Shown here: in pieces, positions 1 to 8,869 of the stretch | How the letters are laid out: each line of letters opens with the position of its first letter | Numbering within the stretch: position 1 is the stretch's first letter | Assembly: GCF_026239675.1 (NCBI RefSeq) | Contig: NZ_JAPIVQ010000007.1 | Location: 62,001 to 126,000, forward strand | Reading direction: 5' to 3' | DNA: 64,000 nucleotides | Source of the DNA: Pedobacter sp. PLR | GTDB taxonomy: Bacteria > Bacteroidota > Bacteroidia > Sphingobacteriales > Sphingobacteriaceae | Program-made: the position numbers and the translations under genes | The notes under the pieces: generated by a model | The model's input: the letters and a program-made list of their open reading frames with translations, nothing else | What the model was told of the DNA's origin: nothing | Databases searched by the model: none

Positions 1-1
1 G

Positions 2-880
2 GCTGAGGAATTAAGCAGGAGAACTGCATTAAAAAACATCGTTGCCGGAACCGCCGCTTTAGGCGTTTCGGCAACATTGCCAACCTTTGCTATGGAGCCT
101 TATAAATCTACGGCACTGAAAGGAAATGTAAACCATTCGGTGTGTGCCTGGTGTTTCGGCGATATGGAATTAGATGCACTTTGTGTTGAAGCCAAAAAGA
201 TCGGAATTAAAGCAATAGACCTTGTGGGTCCGGCAGGATGGCCTACCTTAAAGAAGCACGGTTTAGACTCTTCCATGTGTAATGGTGCAGAAATCAACCT
301 TGTGGACGGATGGAATGACCCTAAATTTCATGCTACGCTGATCAAAAACTATACGGAAATGATTCCTAAAGTTGCCGCAGCGGGTTATAAACAATTGATT
401 TGTTTTAGCGGAAACCGCCGTGGAAAAGACGACGAAACCGGGATCAACAATTGTGTGGAAGGCTTGAAACAAGTGATCGGCCTTGCCGAAAAACACAATG
501 TTGTATTGGTGATGGAATTGTTAAACAGCAAAGTTGACCATACTGATTATCAGTGCGACACCACCAAATGGGGTGCGGAACTGGCCAGAAGACTAGGCTC
601 AGAAAACTTCAAATTGCTGTATGATATCTATCATATGCAGATCGATGAAGGCAATGTGATCAGCAACATTAAAAAGTACCATCAGTACATCTCACACTAC
701 CATACTGCCGGCGTTCCCGGTAGAAATGAAATAGACGATACTCAGGAACTATTTTATCCCGCGATTATAAAAGCTATATTAGCAACGGGATTTAAAGGTT
801 ATCTGGCTCAGGAATTCATTCCTAAGTATAAAGATAAAATCAAATCCCTGAGAGACGCCGTAAATATTTGTGACGTATAA
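2..880 (+). CDS. Tat-exported hydroxypyruvate isomerase-like TIM-barrel protein (5' end cut by window)
   Basis: The frame is open from base 2, so the true start lies outside the window. The first visible residues contain a twin-arginine signal (SRRTALKN followed by a small, hydrophobic Ala/Gly-rich stretch), which argues against starting at the internal TTG at 77 and for an exported protein. The mature part fits the xylose isomerase-like TIM barrel (AP endonuclease 2 / hydroxypyruvate isomerase) family: a metal-ligand type Glu in VMELLNSK, a YDIYHMQ segment, HTAGVPGRNEID, and a C-terminal AQEF. Such proteins interconvert or epimerise small sugars using a divalent metal; the substrate cannot be read from sequence. 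The next gene starts 10 bp downstream and encodes a second protein of the same fold, so the two are probably one transcription unit. Confidence 0.8.
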   Translation, partial: AEELSRRTALKNIVAGTAALGVSATLPTFAMEPYKSTALKGNVNHSVCAWCFGDMELDALCVEAKKIGIKAIDLVGPAGWPTLKKHGLDSSMCNGAEINLVDGWNDPKFHATLIKNYTEMIPKVAAAGYKQLICFSGNRRGKDDETGINNCVEGLKQVIGLAEKHNVVLVMELLNSKVDHTDYQCDTTKWGAELARRLGSENFKLLYDIYHMQIDEGNVISNIKKYHQYISHYHTAGVPGRNEIDDTQELFYPAIIKAILATGFKGYLAQEFIPKYKDKIKSLRDAVNICDV

Positions 881-890
881 ATCAAAAGTT

Positions 891-1763
891 ATGAACTCTA
901 GAAGAACATTTATAAAAAACGCAGGTATGGCTGCCGCAGGAGCCCTGTTGTTTCCATCATTTGCGCATGCCTTTGCTAAGGTAAAACCAGTAGGACTACA
1001 ACTGTACACTTTGAGAGAGGTGATCGGTAAAGACCCTAAAGGTGTAATTGAGAAAATAGCTAAAGCAGGCTATAAAGAAGTGGAAACTTACGGATACTCT
1101 GCAAAAGGTGGTTATTTCGGTATGGACGCTAAAGCTTTCAAAAGCCTGTTGGATAACAACGGACTGAAAGCACCAAGTGGACACTTTGGATTGGATTCTT
1201 TCTTAAAAGACGGAAATCAGGACGAGCTGAAAATCGCTATCGAAGGCGCAAGCGCACTAAAAATGGACTTCCTGACCATTCCATGGATGGGCGAAAGTTT
1301 AAGATCAAGCCTTGATGATTACAAAAAAGTTTCTGAGCGTCTGAATCAGGCAGCAGAAATCTGTAAGAAATCCGGATTGAAACTGGCTTACCATAACCAT
1401 GATTTTGAATTCAAAAAATATGATGGCAAAACCGGATATGAGGTCATGCTGGAAGAAACCGATAAAAACCTGGTGAAGTTTGAAATGGACTTATACTGGG
1501 TAGTAAGATCAGGTAATGATCCGATTGCTTTCTTCAATAAATACCCTGGACGTTTCCCAATGTGGCACGTAAAGGATATGGACAAAGCGAACCATTCCAT
1601 CAATACTGAGGTAGGTACGGGTACTATTGATTTCAAATCTTTCTTTAAACATGCCAAACAGGCAGGATTGAAGTATGCTATCGTGGAACAAGAGAATTTC
1701 TCTAAGGATCCCTTTATCAGCATCAAGCAAAGCTTTGATTACGTAAGTCGCGAATTGGTTTAA
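891..1763 (+). CDS. Tat-exported sugar phosphate isomerase/epimerase family protein
   Basis: A 290-residue protein when started at the ATG at 891; the frame is open further upstream, but 891 places a clean twin-arginine signal (SRRTFIKN, then a hydrophobic Ala/Gly stretch ending near SFAHAFA) at the N terminus. The rest is a TIM-barrel of the sugar phosphate isomerase/epimerase family: VGLQLYTLRE opening strand, AYHNHDFEF, FEMDLYWV, MWHVKDMD and VEQENF, which supply the usual Glu/Asp/His metal ligands. It follows the previous TIM-barrel gene by 10 bp and is closed by a strong terminator, so the two exported isomerase-like proteins likely act together on an extracytoplasmic sugar or polyol. 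The exact substrate is unknown. Confidence 0.82.
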   Translation: MNSRRTFIKNAGMAAAGALLFPSFAHAFAKVKPVGLQLYTLREVIGKDPKGVIEKIAKAGYKEVETYGYSAKGGYFGMDAKAFKSLLDNNGLKAPSGHFGLDSFLKDGNQDELKIAIEGASALKMDFLTIPWMGESLRSSLDDYKKVSERLNQAAEICKKSGLKLAYHNHDFEFKKYDGKTGYEVMLEETDKNLVKFEMDLYWVVRSGNDPIAFFNKYPGRFPMWHVKDMDKANHSINTEVGTGTIDFKSFFKHAKQAGLKYAIVEQENFSKDPFISIKQSFDYVSRELV

Positions 1764-1783
1764 GAATAACAGCTTAAAATATC

Positions 1784-1819
1784 AAGGGAAGTGGTTTACG
1801 AAACTACTTCCCTTTTTTT
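1784..1819 (+). terminator. Rho-independent terminator after the isomerase pair
   Basis: A 12-bp stem (GGGAAGTGGTTT with AAACTACTTCCC, one G-T pair) around a 3-nt loop is followed by a run of seven T. It lies 22 bp after the stop of the second TIM-barrel gene. The remaining 230 bp up to asd hold no gene that I can support, only a short inverted repeat (AAAGATCA...TGATCTTT). Confidence 0.85.
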
Positions 1820-2052
1820 ATGCCCTTTCGGCTGTAACCTAATCCTTAAAGATCAATAGCTGCTATAATACCAGCCTCTGCTGATCTTTAAAGCGCATTA
1901 AAATGCAAGTTTTGAGTGCTTTAGCATCAAAAAGCACAAAAATTTCACCATATTTGAAAAATATGGGCGGAATAAGCCCATGAAGCCAGAGAACTTATTA
2001 CCAAAACTGAATACTATAAATTAATAAGAACTATAAAAAACCAATTAAAAAA

Positions 2053-3045
2053 ATGAAAATTGCAGTTGTAGGCGCCACCGGTCTGGTAGGTACCGTAATG
2101 TTAAAAGTGTTAGAAGAGCGTAACTTCCCGTTAACCGAATTGATTCTGGTTGCATCTGAAAAAAGTGTAGGTAAAGAAATCACTTTTAAGGGTAAGAAGC
2201 ACGCTATTGTAAGCATGGATACTGCAATTTCAATGAGACCTGATATTGCTTTGTTCTCTGCGGGTGGCAGCACCTCATTAGCACATGCCCCACGTTTCGC
2301 TGAGGCAGGAACCACAGTAATTGACAATTCATCGGCATGGCGCATGGACCCATCTAAGAAATTAGTGGTCCCTGAAGTAAATGCTCATGAACTATCTCTT
2401 GATGATAAGATCATTGCAAATCCAAATTGTTCAACTATTCAAATGGTAGTGGCTTTAAAACCATTACATGATAAATATAAGATCAAACGTGTTGTTGTTT
2501 CTACTTACCAGTCTGTAACAGGAACGGGTGTAAAAGCAGTAGAGCAAATGATGAATGAGCGTAAAGGCATCACTGATGGTCCTATGGCTTATGCATACCC
2601 GATCGATTTAAACGTAATTCCTCAGATTGATGTTTTCGAAGAAAACGGATACACAAAAGAGGAAATGAAAATGATCAATGAGACCCGCAAAATCATGAGC
2701 GATGATAGCATCCGTTTAACGGCTACTACGGTTCGTATTCCGGTTATGGGTGGACACTCTGAATCAGTAAACATCGAGTTTGAAAACGACTTTGATGTAA
2801 TTGAGCTGAGAGAATTATTGGCCAATACGCCGGGAATCGTTGTTGTTGATGACATTGCCAACCTGAAATATCCAATGCCTAAAGATGCTCATGAGAAAGA
2901 TGAAGTATTTGTTGGAAGAATCAGACGTGATGAATCTATGCCGAACTCAGTAAACCTTTGGATCGTTGCAGATAACCTTCGTAAAGGTGCAGCAACCAAT
3001 GCGGTACAGATTGCAGAATACCTGGTGAGCAAAGAACTGGTTTAA
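2053..3045 (+). CDS. asd: Aspartate-semialdehyde dehydrogenase
   Basis: Reduces aspartyl phosphate to aspartate semialdehyde with NADPH, the branch point to lysine/diaminopimelate, threonine and methionine. The 330-residue length is normal for the family. The N-terminal Rossmann motif GATGLVGTVML begins at residue 8, the catalytic cysteine sits in NPNCSTIQ, and the C-terminal dimer-forming segments (PVMGGHSESVN, GRIRRDES, LRKGAATNA) are intact. The start follows an A-rich leader typical of Bacteroidota. It is monocistronic: a terminator lies upstream of its leader and another directly after its stop. Confidence 0.97.
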   Translation: MKIAVVGATGLVGTVMLKVLEERNFPLTELILVASEKSVGKEITFKGKKHAIVSMDTAISMRPDIALFSAGGSTSLAHAPRFAEAGTTVIDNSSAWRMDPSKKLVVPEVNAHELSLDDKIIANPNCSTIQMVVALKPLHDKYKIKRVVVSTYQSVTGTGVKAVEQMMNERKGITDGPMAYAYPIDLNVIPQIDVFEENGYTKEEMKMINETRKIMSDDSIRLTATTVRIPVMGGHSESVNIEFENDFDVIELRELLANTPGIVVVDDIANLKYPMPKDAHEKDEVFVGRIRRDESMPNSVNLWIVADNLRKGAATNAVQIAEYLVSKELV

Positions 3046-3064
3046 TCTGCATCTATAAAAAATG

Positions 3065-3111
3065 ATTGAGGTATGGAACGCTCTAAAAGGCAATCTGTAC
3101 CTCAATTTTTT
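3065..3111 (+). terminator. Terminator after asd
   Basis: A 9-bp perfect stem (ATTGAGGTA / TACCTCAAT) with a 24-nt loop is followed directly by a T run. Position, 20 bp after the asd stop, fits a factor-independent terminator; the long loop lowers certainty. Confidence 0.6.
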
Positions 3112-3145
3112 CGTTAATAGCTATTTAGTCTTTTAATTCTTTTTC

Positions 3146-4561
3146 ATGAATATTGTCAGAAAAATTGCCCTGTTATCCCTGATTCTTTTACAACAAATTG
3201 CAAATGCGCAAAGTCCGGTAGAAAAACTGGAACAAGCGTATCAGGTATTAAAAGACGATGGCCAGGCGAAACATGCGATCATCGGTCTTTGTGTATTAGA
3301 TGCAGGTACCGGAAAGCTATTACTGGGTAAAAATGAAGAGCTGGGTCTGGCTACCGCCTCCACTTTAAAAACCATTACTTCGGCAACGGCATTCAGTATG
3401 CTGGGCAAAGATTTTCAATACCAGACTACGCTGGCTTATAGTGGCAACATTAGTCCGGATGGCACCTTAGAAGGTGATCTGATTATTGTCGGCGGTGGAG
3501 ATCCTACACTGGGCTCCTGGCGCTACGAAAACACGAAAGAAAACTACATCCTGCAACAATGGGTAAATGCCATTCAGCGTGCAGGGATTAAAAAAATAAC
3601 CGGTAAAATCATTGGAGACGACAGTATCTGGGGTACCCAAAGTACGCCTGATGGCTGGATCTGGCAAGATATTGGCAATTATTATGGTGCTGGTTCGTCA
3701 GCACTCAGCTGGCGCGAAAACCAGTTCGACATCCACCTGAAAGCCAATAAATCCACAGATAAACCGGTATCCATTTTAAAAGTGGTTCCGGAAATGCCAT
3801 ACCTTAAAATCATGAATGAGCTGACCGCCGGTGCCGAAGGTAGCGGAGATCATGCCTATTCCTACCTCCCTCCCGATGGCAGCATTGCTTATCTTCGCGG
3901 AACCTGGGCATTGGGGATTTCCAAACCAGGGGTTTCAACAGCGGTACCCAATCCTGCTTTTGACGCTGCTTACCGTTTACAGGATACGCTGAGCCGTATC
4001 GGCATCCCTACACAACTACCGCCGACCACCGCAAGGTTGATGGCCGTAGATCAGCAAACTGTACCTGCCATCCAGCAGAAACTGATTACTATTACCTCTC
4101 CTGCTTTATCAGAAATCGTCTATTGGTTCAATAAAAAAAGCGTTAATTTATACGGGGAACACCTGTTAAAAACGCTGGCCTGGAAAACAGGAAAAGTACC
4201 GACTACCCTAAATGGGGCACAGACAGTGATCAATTTCTGGGCGGAAAAAGGCCTGGACAAACATGCGCTGAACATTACGGATGGCAGCGGACTATCGCCA
4301 GCCACCAGAGTGACGCCAATGGCAATGGCCGAAATCCTGTTTCAATCACAAAAAGAAGCCTGGTTTCCGGACTTCTATAAATCGTTGCCGGACAACAATG
4401 GCATGAAGCTTAAAAGTGGCAGCATAGCCGATGTTTCTGCTTATGCCGGCTATCATACCGATAGAGCGGGCAACAAATACATCATTGTCATCAACATCAA
4501 TAACTACTCCGGAACAGGCATTAACAAGAAACTGTTCAAGGTGCTTGACGCTTTAAAGTAA
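3146..4561 (+). CDS. dacB: D-alanyl-D-alanine carboxypeptidase/endopeptidase (PBP4 type, peptidase S13)
   Basis: Periplasmic penicillin-binding protein that trims or cuts peptidoglycan cross-links. The 471-residue protein starts with a Sec signal peptide ending near ANAQS. All three SxxK-family motifs are visible: STLK at residues 72-75 with the nucleophilic Ser72, SGLS in DGSGLSPATR, and KSGS near the C terminus in place of KTG. Length and the insertion between the first two motifs match the S13 / PBP4 family rather than the shorter S11 family. It stands alone between asd and a secreted hexosaminidase, both on the same strand. Confidence 0.92.
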   Translation: MNIVRKIALLSLILLQQIANAQSPVEKLEQAYQVLKDDGQAKHAIIGLCVLDAGTGKLLLGKNEELGLATASTLKTITSATAFSMLGKDFQYQTTLAYSGNISPDGTLEGDLIIVGGGDPTLGSWRYENTKENYILQQWVNAIQRAGIKKITGKIIGDDSIWGTQSTPDGWIWQDIGNYYGAGSSALSWRENQFDIHLKANKSTDKPVSILKVVPEMPYLKIMNELTAGAEGSGDHAYSYLPPDGSIAYLRGTWALGISKPGVSTAVPNPAFDAAYRLQDTLSRIGIPTQLPPTTARLMAVDQQTVPAIQQKLITITSPALSEIVYWFNKKSVNLYGEHLLKTLAWKTGKVPTTLNGAQTVINFWAEKGLDKHALNITDGSGLSPATRVTPMAMAEILFQSQKEAWFPDFYKSLPDNNGMKLKSGSIADVSAYAGYHTDRAGNKYIIVININNYSGTGINKKLFKVLDALK

Positions 4562-4638
4562 GGTCATTGCCGGATTATCTGCCTTTTTATGGTTAAATTG
4601 CGCGAGTTTTTAAATACATAATACGCTTACCCCCTGCT

Positions 4639-6597
4639 ATGAAAAGATTATTCCTGTTCGTATTGTGCGGTCTGATCAGCGTTGCTGGTTTTAGTCAGGC
4701 ACCCCTTACTGAAAGTGCTGTTGAGCTGATCCCGTCAAACCCACTTCCTACCGAAATTGCCATCATTCCAGAACCTGTTTCTGTGATCAAACAGGATGGA
4801 CATTTCGTTTTACCGAAAAACGTAGTGATCCAGTCGCCGGCAATTACGGAAATGAAACAAGTGACCGGCTTTTTGCAGGAACGATTGACTACCCCTACCG
4901 GAGCTTATGTATCCATTGTTAGCGGACATACCGGAGATCATGCACAAATCAGGTTAATTTTAAACGATAAACCCAATCCGACTTTAGGAACTGAAGGTTA
5001 TCAGTTGATAGTTAAAGCAAATCAAATTCTGATCAGGGCCAATAAACCTGCAGGTTTATATTATGGCGCACAGAGCCTGATACAACTGTTCCCTAAAGAA
5101 ATAGAAAGTAAAGATCCGGTAGCAAATGTCCGCTGGTCTGCACCATGCGTAGAAATCACAGATTACCCACGTGTGGGTTGGAGAGGATTGATGCTGGATG
5201 TAGCGCGTCATTTCTTCACTAAAGAAGAGGTTAAGCAATACATCAATGCCATGGTTCGCTACAAATATAATCTCCTTCATTTACACCTCACCGATGATGA
5301 GGGCTGGAGAATAGAAATCAAGGGCTACCCGAAACTAACGGAAGTTGGTGCCTGGAGTGTGAAGAAAACCGGAGAATTTGGAAACTTCATCCCTCCTACA
5401 GCAGACGAACCTCGTACTTATGGCGGTTTTTATACCCAGGAAGATTTAAAAGAACTGATTCAATATGCACAGGATCGTTTTGTAAACATCATGCCGGAGA
5501 TTGATGTTCCCGGACACAGTTTAGCAGCGATTGCTTCCTATCCGGAACTTTCCTGTACGCCAGGCGCAGAAAACTACCGTGTACGCTCCGGCGAAAGAAT
5601 CATGGACTGGTCCAGAGGAGCGCCACCAACCGCATTGGTAGACAATACCCTTTGTCCGGCAAATGAGAAAGTATACAGCTTTTTAGATACGGTGATTACG
5701 CAGGTTGCCGCACTATTCCCTTTCGAATACATCCATATGGGTGGTGATGAAGCCCCTTTTAACTTCTGGCAGAAAAGTGATGCGGTTAAAGCATTAATGC
5801 AAAAAGAAGGATTAAAGAACATGCACCAGGTACAGGGTTATTTTGAAAAACGTGTACAGGGAATTGTAGAATCTAAAGGTAAAAAGTTCATGGGCTGGGA
5901 TGAGATCATGGATGGCGATTTGTCCCCAAGTGCAGCAGTAATGAGCTGGAGAGGTATGAAATATGGTACTGATGCAGCCATGAAACAACATGAGGTGGTG
6001 ATGAGCCCGAGTACTTATGCCTACCTGGATTATATGCAGGCCGATCAGATTACGGAACCAAGGGTATATGCTTCGCTTCGTTTGAGTAAAGCTTATGAAT
6101 TTGACCCGATCCCTGCCGGTGTAGATCCAAAATACATTAAAGGCGGACAAGCCAACCTATGGACGGAACAGGTTACCAATATCCGCCAGGCAGAATACAT
6201 GACCTGGCCGAGAGGAATGGCTATTGCCGAATCGGTATGGTCTCCTAAAGAAAAGAAAAACTGGGAGAACTTTTTCGGAAGAGTAGAGCAGCATTTTCAA
6301 AGGCTGGATATTGCGGAAACCAAATATGCACCTAGCGTATATGATCCGATATTTAAGGTGAGCAGAGCTGCCGATAAGCAGCTGGTCATTGATTTGACTA
6401 CAGAAGTAGCAGGACTGGATATCTATTACAGTTTTGACAACTCTTTTCCGGATCGTTTTTATCCGAAGTATACGGAAAGATTAACGCCGCCAAAAGATGC
6501 GAAAATGTTAAGAGTCATCACGTACAGAGGTAAACAGCCGGTTGGAAGAATGATGAATATGCCAATAGAAGAATTAAACAAGAGAGCAAGAAGATAA
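4639..6597 (+). CDS. Secreted beta-N-acetylhexosaminidase (GH20)
   Basis: Removes terminal GlcNAc/GalNAc from chitooligosaccharides or glycans. The 652-residue protein has a signal peptide (about residues 1-20), an N-terminal GH20b alpha/beta domain (about 40-175), the GH20 TIM barrel (about 178-540) and a C-terminal chitobiase-like beta domain. The catalytic Asp-Glu pair of substrate-assisted hydrolysis is D370-E371 in HMGGDEAPF; LHLTDDEGWR and PEIDVPGH are also family hallmarks. truA follows after only 4 bp, so the two are probably co-transcribed, though functionally unrelated. Confidence 0.95.
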   Translation: MKRLFLFVLCGLISVAGFSQAPLTESAVELIPSNPLPTEIAIIPEPVSVIKQDGHFVLPKNVVIQSPAITEMKQVTGFLQERLTTPTGAYVSIVSGHTGDHAQIRLILNDKPNPTLGTEGYQLIVKANQILIRANKPAGLYYGAQSLIQLFPKEIESKDPVANVRWSAPCVEITDYPRVGWRGLMLDVARHFFTKEEVKQYINAMVRYKYNLLHLHLTDDEGWRIEIKGYPKLTEVGAWSVKKTGEFGNFIPPTADEPRTYGGFYTQEDLKELIQYAQDRFVNIMPEIDVPGHSLAAIASYPELSCTPGAENYRVRSGERIMDWSRGAPPTALVDNTLCPANEKVYSFLDTVITQVAALFPFEYIHMGGDEAPFNFWQKSDAVKALMQKEGLKNMHQVQGYFEKRVQGIVESKGKKFMGWDEIMDGDLSPSAAVMSWRGMKYGTDAAMKQHEVVMSPSTYAYLDYMQADQITEPRVYASLRLSKAYEFDPIPAGVDPKYIKGGQANLWTEQVTNIRQAEYMTWPRGMAIAESVWSPKEKKNWENFFGRVEQHFQRLDIAETKYAPSVYDPIFKVSRAADKQLVIDLTTEVAGLDIYYSFDNSFPDRFYPKYTERLTPPKDAKMLRVITYRGKQPVGRMMNMPIEELNKRARR

Positions 6598-6601
6598 GAC
6601 A

Positions 6602-7402
6602 TTGAGGTATTTCGTACATATAGGCTACCATGGCCTTCATTTTAATGGCTGGCAGAAGCAACCCGGAGTAATGAACGTTCAGGGCGTTATAGAAAATGCG
6701 CTGACACAGGTTTTGAAAACCCCGGTATTTATCAATGGTTGCGGCCGTACAGATGCGCATGTTCATGCCAGTCAGTTCTTTTTTCACATGGACATTGAGC
6801 AGCCCTGGGATTTCGACCTGATCTTCCGGTTAAACAAGGTCCTGCCGGGAAGTATTGCTGTTTTTGACATCATTCCTATGGAAGGCCTGCCCCATGCCCG
6901 CTTTGGTGCCGTGCAACGCAGTTATGATTATTTTATTCATACTTATAAGAGTCCTTTTCTAAACGGATTGAGTGCTTTTTATCTGCTGGAAGGCCTGCAA
7001 TTCGATCAAATGAAAAAGGCCGCAGCATTATTGCCGTTGTACAATGATTACCGCGGTTTCTGTACCAGTCCGGAAAAGTACGAGCATACGATCTGTCATG
7101 TGAAGTCGGCTGGACTAACCGTAGACAGCAGTGGAGACCGTTTACGCTTCCAAATCTCTTCTAATCGCTTTCTGGGCAAAATGATCCGCATCATTATGGG
7201 TCAGTTACTGAAAGTCGGAAAAGGGGAATTGAGTGTAGATGAATTTGAGCATTATCTGATCAATAAAGAAACACCGAGACTGATTACCCCTGCCCAACCG
7301 CAAGGGTTATATTTGTCTAAGGTGTCTTACCCGTATTTGGACCTGCCACCAAGAACCACCTTTTCGGCGATTCTACAGCCCCAGTTTGAGACCTTTAAGT
7401 AG
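6602..7402 (+). CDS. truA: tRNA pseudouridine(38-40) synthase
   Basis: Isomerises uridines 38-40 in the anticodon arm of tRNAs. The catalytic aspartate is in GCGRTDAHVHA and the C-terminal RFLGKMIRIIMGQL segment is typical of TruA. The best start is the TTG at 6602, because the family's opening strand (RYFVHIGYHG) begins immediately after it and no ATG lies in reasonable range; it sits 4 bp after the hexosaminidase stop. The 3' end overlaps the convergent TetR gene by 8 bp. Confidence 0.94.
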   Translation: MRYFVHIGYHGLHFNGWQKQPGVMNVQGVIENALTQVLKTPVFINGCGRTDAHVHASQFFFHMDIEQPWDFDLIFRLNKVLPGSIAVFDIIPMEGLPHARFGAVQRSYDYFIHTYKSPFLNGLSAFYLLEGLQFDQMKKAAALLPLYNDYRGFCTSPEKYEHTICHVKSAGLTVDSSGDRLRFQISSNRFLGKMIRIIMGQLLKVGKGELSVDEFEHYLINKETPRLITPAQPQGLYLSKVSYPYLDLPPRTTFSAILQPQFETFK

Positions 7403-8054
7403 TTTTATTTTTAGTTTTTCCTGCCTGAAATGCCCATTCGATAATGTGTCGGATGGACTTTTGTACTTCAGCTCTTCCTGCTTCTGATTTAATGTCCAGT
7501 CCGCAGATGGTGCTGTCGTTTTTCTTGGCATGAAGCACCATATAGTAAATCCCGGAAACCAGCAGGGCCGATACCCCTCTCAGGCTTACCGGAGAGTTTT
7601 TAAAATAAGGATCTGACATTTCCAGCAATAGCTCCCCCTGTTCCGCACGCACTTTACACATGCTCTCCAACAGGACATTTCTTTCGGAAATCTCCCACAG
7701 AATAATCTTTTGCATCTCTTCCTCATTCCAGAAATACTCAAACTGTTTTTCAAGAAGAGTGGATATGGTTTCTATTAAAACGCTTTTTTTATTGATCCCT
7801 TCCATGTTACTGGAAATGCTCTTATTATAGGATAGCCAGTAGTCTTTTTCGATCACATAAGTTTCAATCAGGCGGTCTACATTTTCAAAATACCTGTAGA
7901 TCAACTTTTTGGTCACTTTCGCTTCTCTGGCAATTTCATTGACGCCCAATGCGCGGTAACCTTTGGCCTTGATAATCGCACCAACTGCATTAATCAGCTT
8001 ACGTTCCGTCAATAAACGGCTTTTAATTGCTTCTGTGGGTTCTTTTTTTACCAT
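7395..8054 (-). CDS. TetR/AcrR family transcriptional regulator
   Basis: A 219-residue protein with an N-terminal TetR helix-turn-helix (about residues 12-60: INAVGAIIKAKGYRALGVNEIA, then AKVTKKLIYRYFENVDRL) and a diverged all-helical ligand domain. It is convergent with truA, overlapping it by 8 bp, and is separated from the rightward DoxX gene by 815 bp of hairpin-rich DNA. A role in controlling that DoxX gene or itself is possible by position only; ligand unknown. Confidence 0.88.
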   Translation of the reverse strand: MVKKEPTEAIKSRLLTERKLINAVGAIIKAKGYRALGVNEIAREAKVTKKLIYRYFENVDRLIETYVIEKDYWLSYNKSISSNMEGINKKSVLIETISTLLEKQFEYFWNEEEMQKIILWEISERNVLLESMCKVRAEQGELLLEMSDPYFKNSPVSLRGVSALLVSGIYYMVLHAKKNDSTICGLDIKSEAGRAEVQKSIRHIIEWAFQAGKTKNKTT

Positions 8055-8261
8055 ATCAATGGGGAATTCTTATAAAGGACAAATGGAAAATAGCTAAAAC
8101 GAAATGGTGTAGAAGAATATTTTAATACAATAAATAAATATTAGGCATAAACACAAAAACCATGCAATAAAAAGGAATTTAATTTAAAATCTCTTTGAAT
8201 TCTTTGGAAAAATAATAATAATTAATTATTTATTTAGTTAAAGCAGCAAGTAAAGTTCCAC

Positions 8262-8300
8262 AAAAACACAGTCTGGAGCATCAAATAGCTGATTTTCATT
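8262..8300. repeat. Left copy of a diverged direct repeat flanking a hairpin cluster
   Basis: Shares with 8698-8739, in the same order, the blocks AAAAACACAGT, GAGC, AA and GATTTTCATT, with unmatched bases between. The two copies are 436 bp apart and bracket a run of hairpins. They could be remains of a duplication, binding sites for one factor, or the ends of an inserted segment. Confidence 0.5.
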
Positions 8301-8376
8301 AGGGTATATTTATATATAAATTGTTATAAAGAGTTCATAAATAGATACAAAAGCTGCAAAGGGCTGAAAAAACAAA

Positions 8377-8526
8377 CTCCATGGCATTCCTACCGAATGC
8401 CATGGAGGGGGATAATTCAATATAGGGGGGACATATTGAATGGAATTAACATGCGTTCTAATCATCCGTTTTGCAATAACGCACAAATGCAAAACGGTAA
8501 ATCAACAAAATTCGAGAACGTTGATT
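8377..8526. other. Cluster of perfect hairpins in an 815-bp gene-free region
   Basis: Between the TetR gene and the DoxX gene (8055-8869) I find no supportable gene, but four perfect inverted repeats follow each other: 8377-8389/8395-8407 (13 bp, 5-nt loop), 8415-8423/8433-8441 (9 bp, loop with six G), 8466-8475/8488-8497 (10 bp) and 8500-8506/8520-8526 (7 bp). Shorter ones follow (ATAAT-agggg-ATTAT at 8546-8560; ACACTA/TAGTGT near 8685-8697). This density suggests a structured transcript or a protein-binding array. No known RNA family was recognised. Confidence 0.55.
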
Positions 8527-8697
8527 AATGTATTAGAATTTCAAGATAATAGGGGATTATATTTTAATTCATACACAGCAAATATAAACTACAAAATCTC
8601 TCGAAGTGGTGACATGGAAAACTATTTTACATCATTTTAACCACTGTATATCAGTGCATTAAAATAAAATAAAGAGATAAAAAAACACTATTAGTGT

Positions 8698-8739
8698 AAA
8701 AACACAGTTTTTGAGCTTGAAGGCCATTTGATTTTCATT
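8698..8739. repeat. Right copy of the diverged direct repeat
   Basis: Partner of 8262-8300: AAAAACACAGT at 8698-8708 and GATTTTCATT at 8730-8739, with GAGC and AA between in the same order. It lies 130 bp upstream of the DoxX start. Confidence 0.5.
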
Positions 8740-8869
8740 GATTTTAAGCCCACATTCAGAACGCAAATAAGACACTGAACAACAGGAAATTACCGCCATA
8801 ACTCCCTTGGTAATCTTGTTTATTTTCCTTAACTTCAAATAGCAATTTTTAAAAACAAGGAGGTATATC

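Noticed and set aside
8440..8640. A 66-codon open frame on the plus strand in the hairpin-rich region
   Set aside because: It spans three hairpins, has no domain-like composition and no ribosome binding site; more likely chance.
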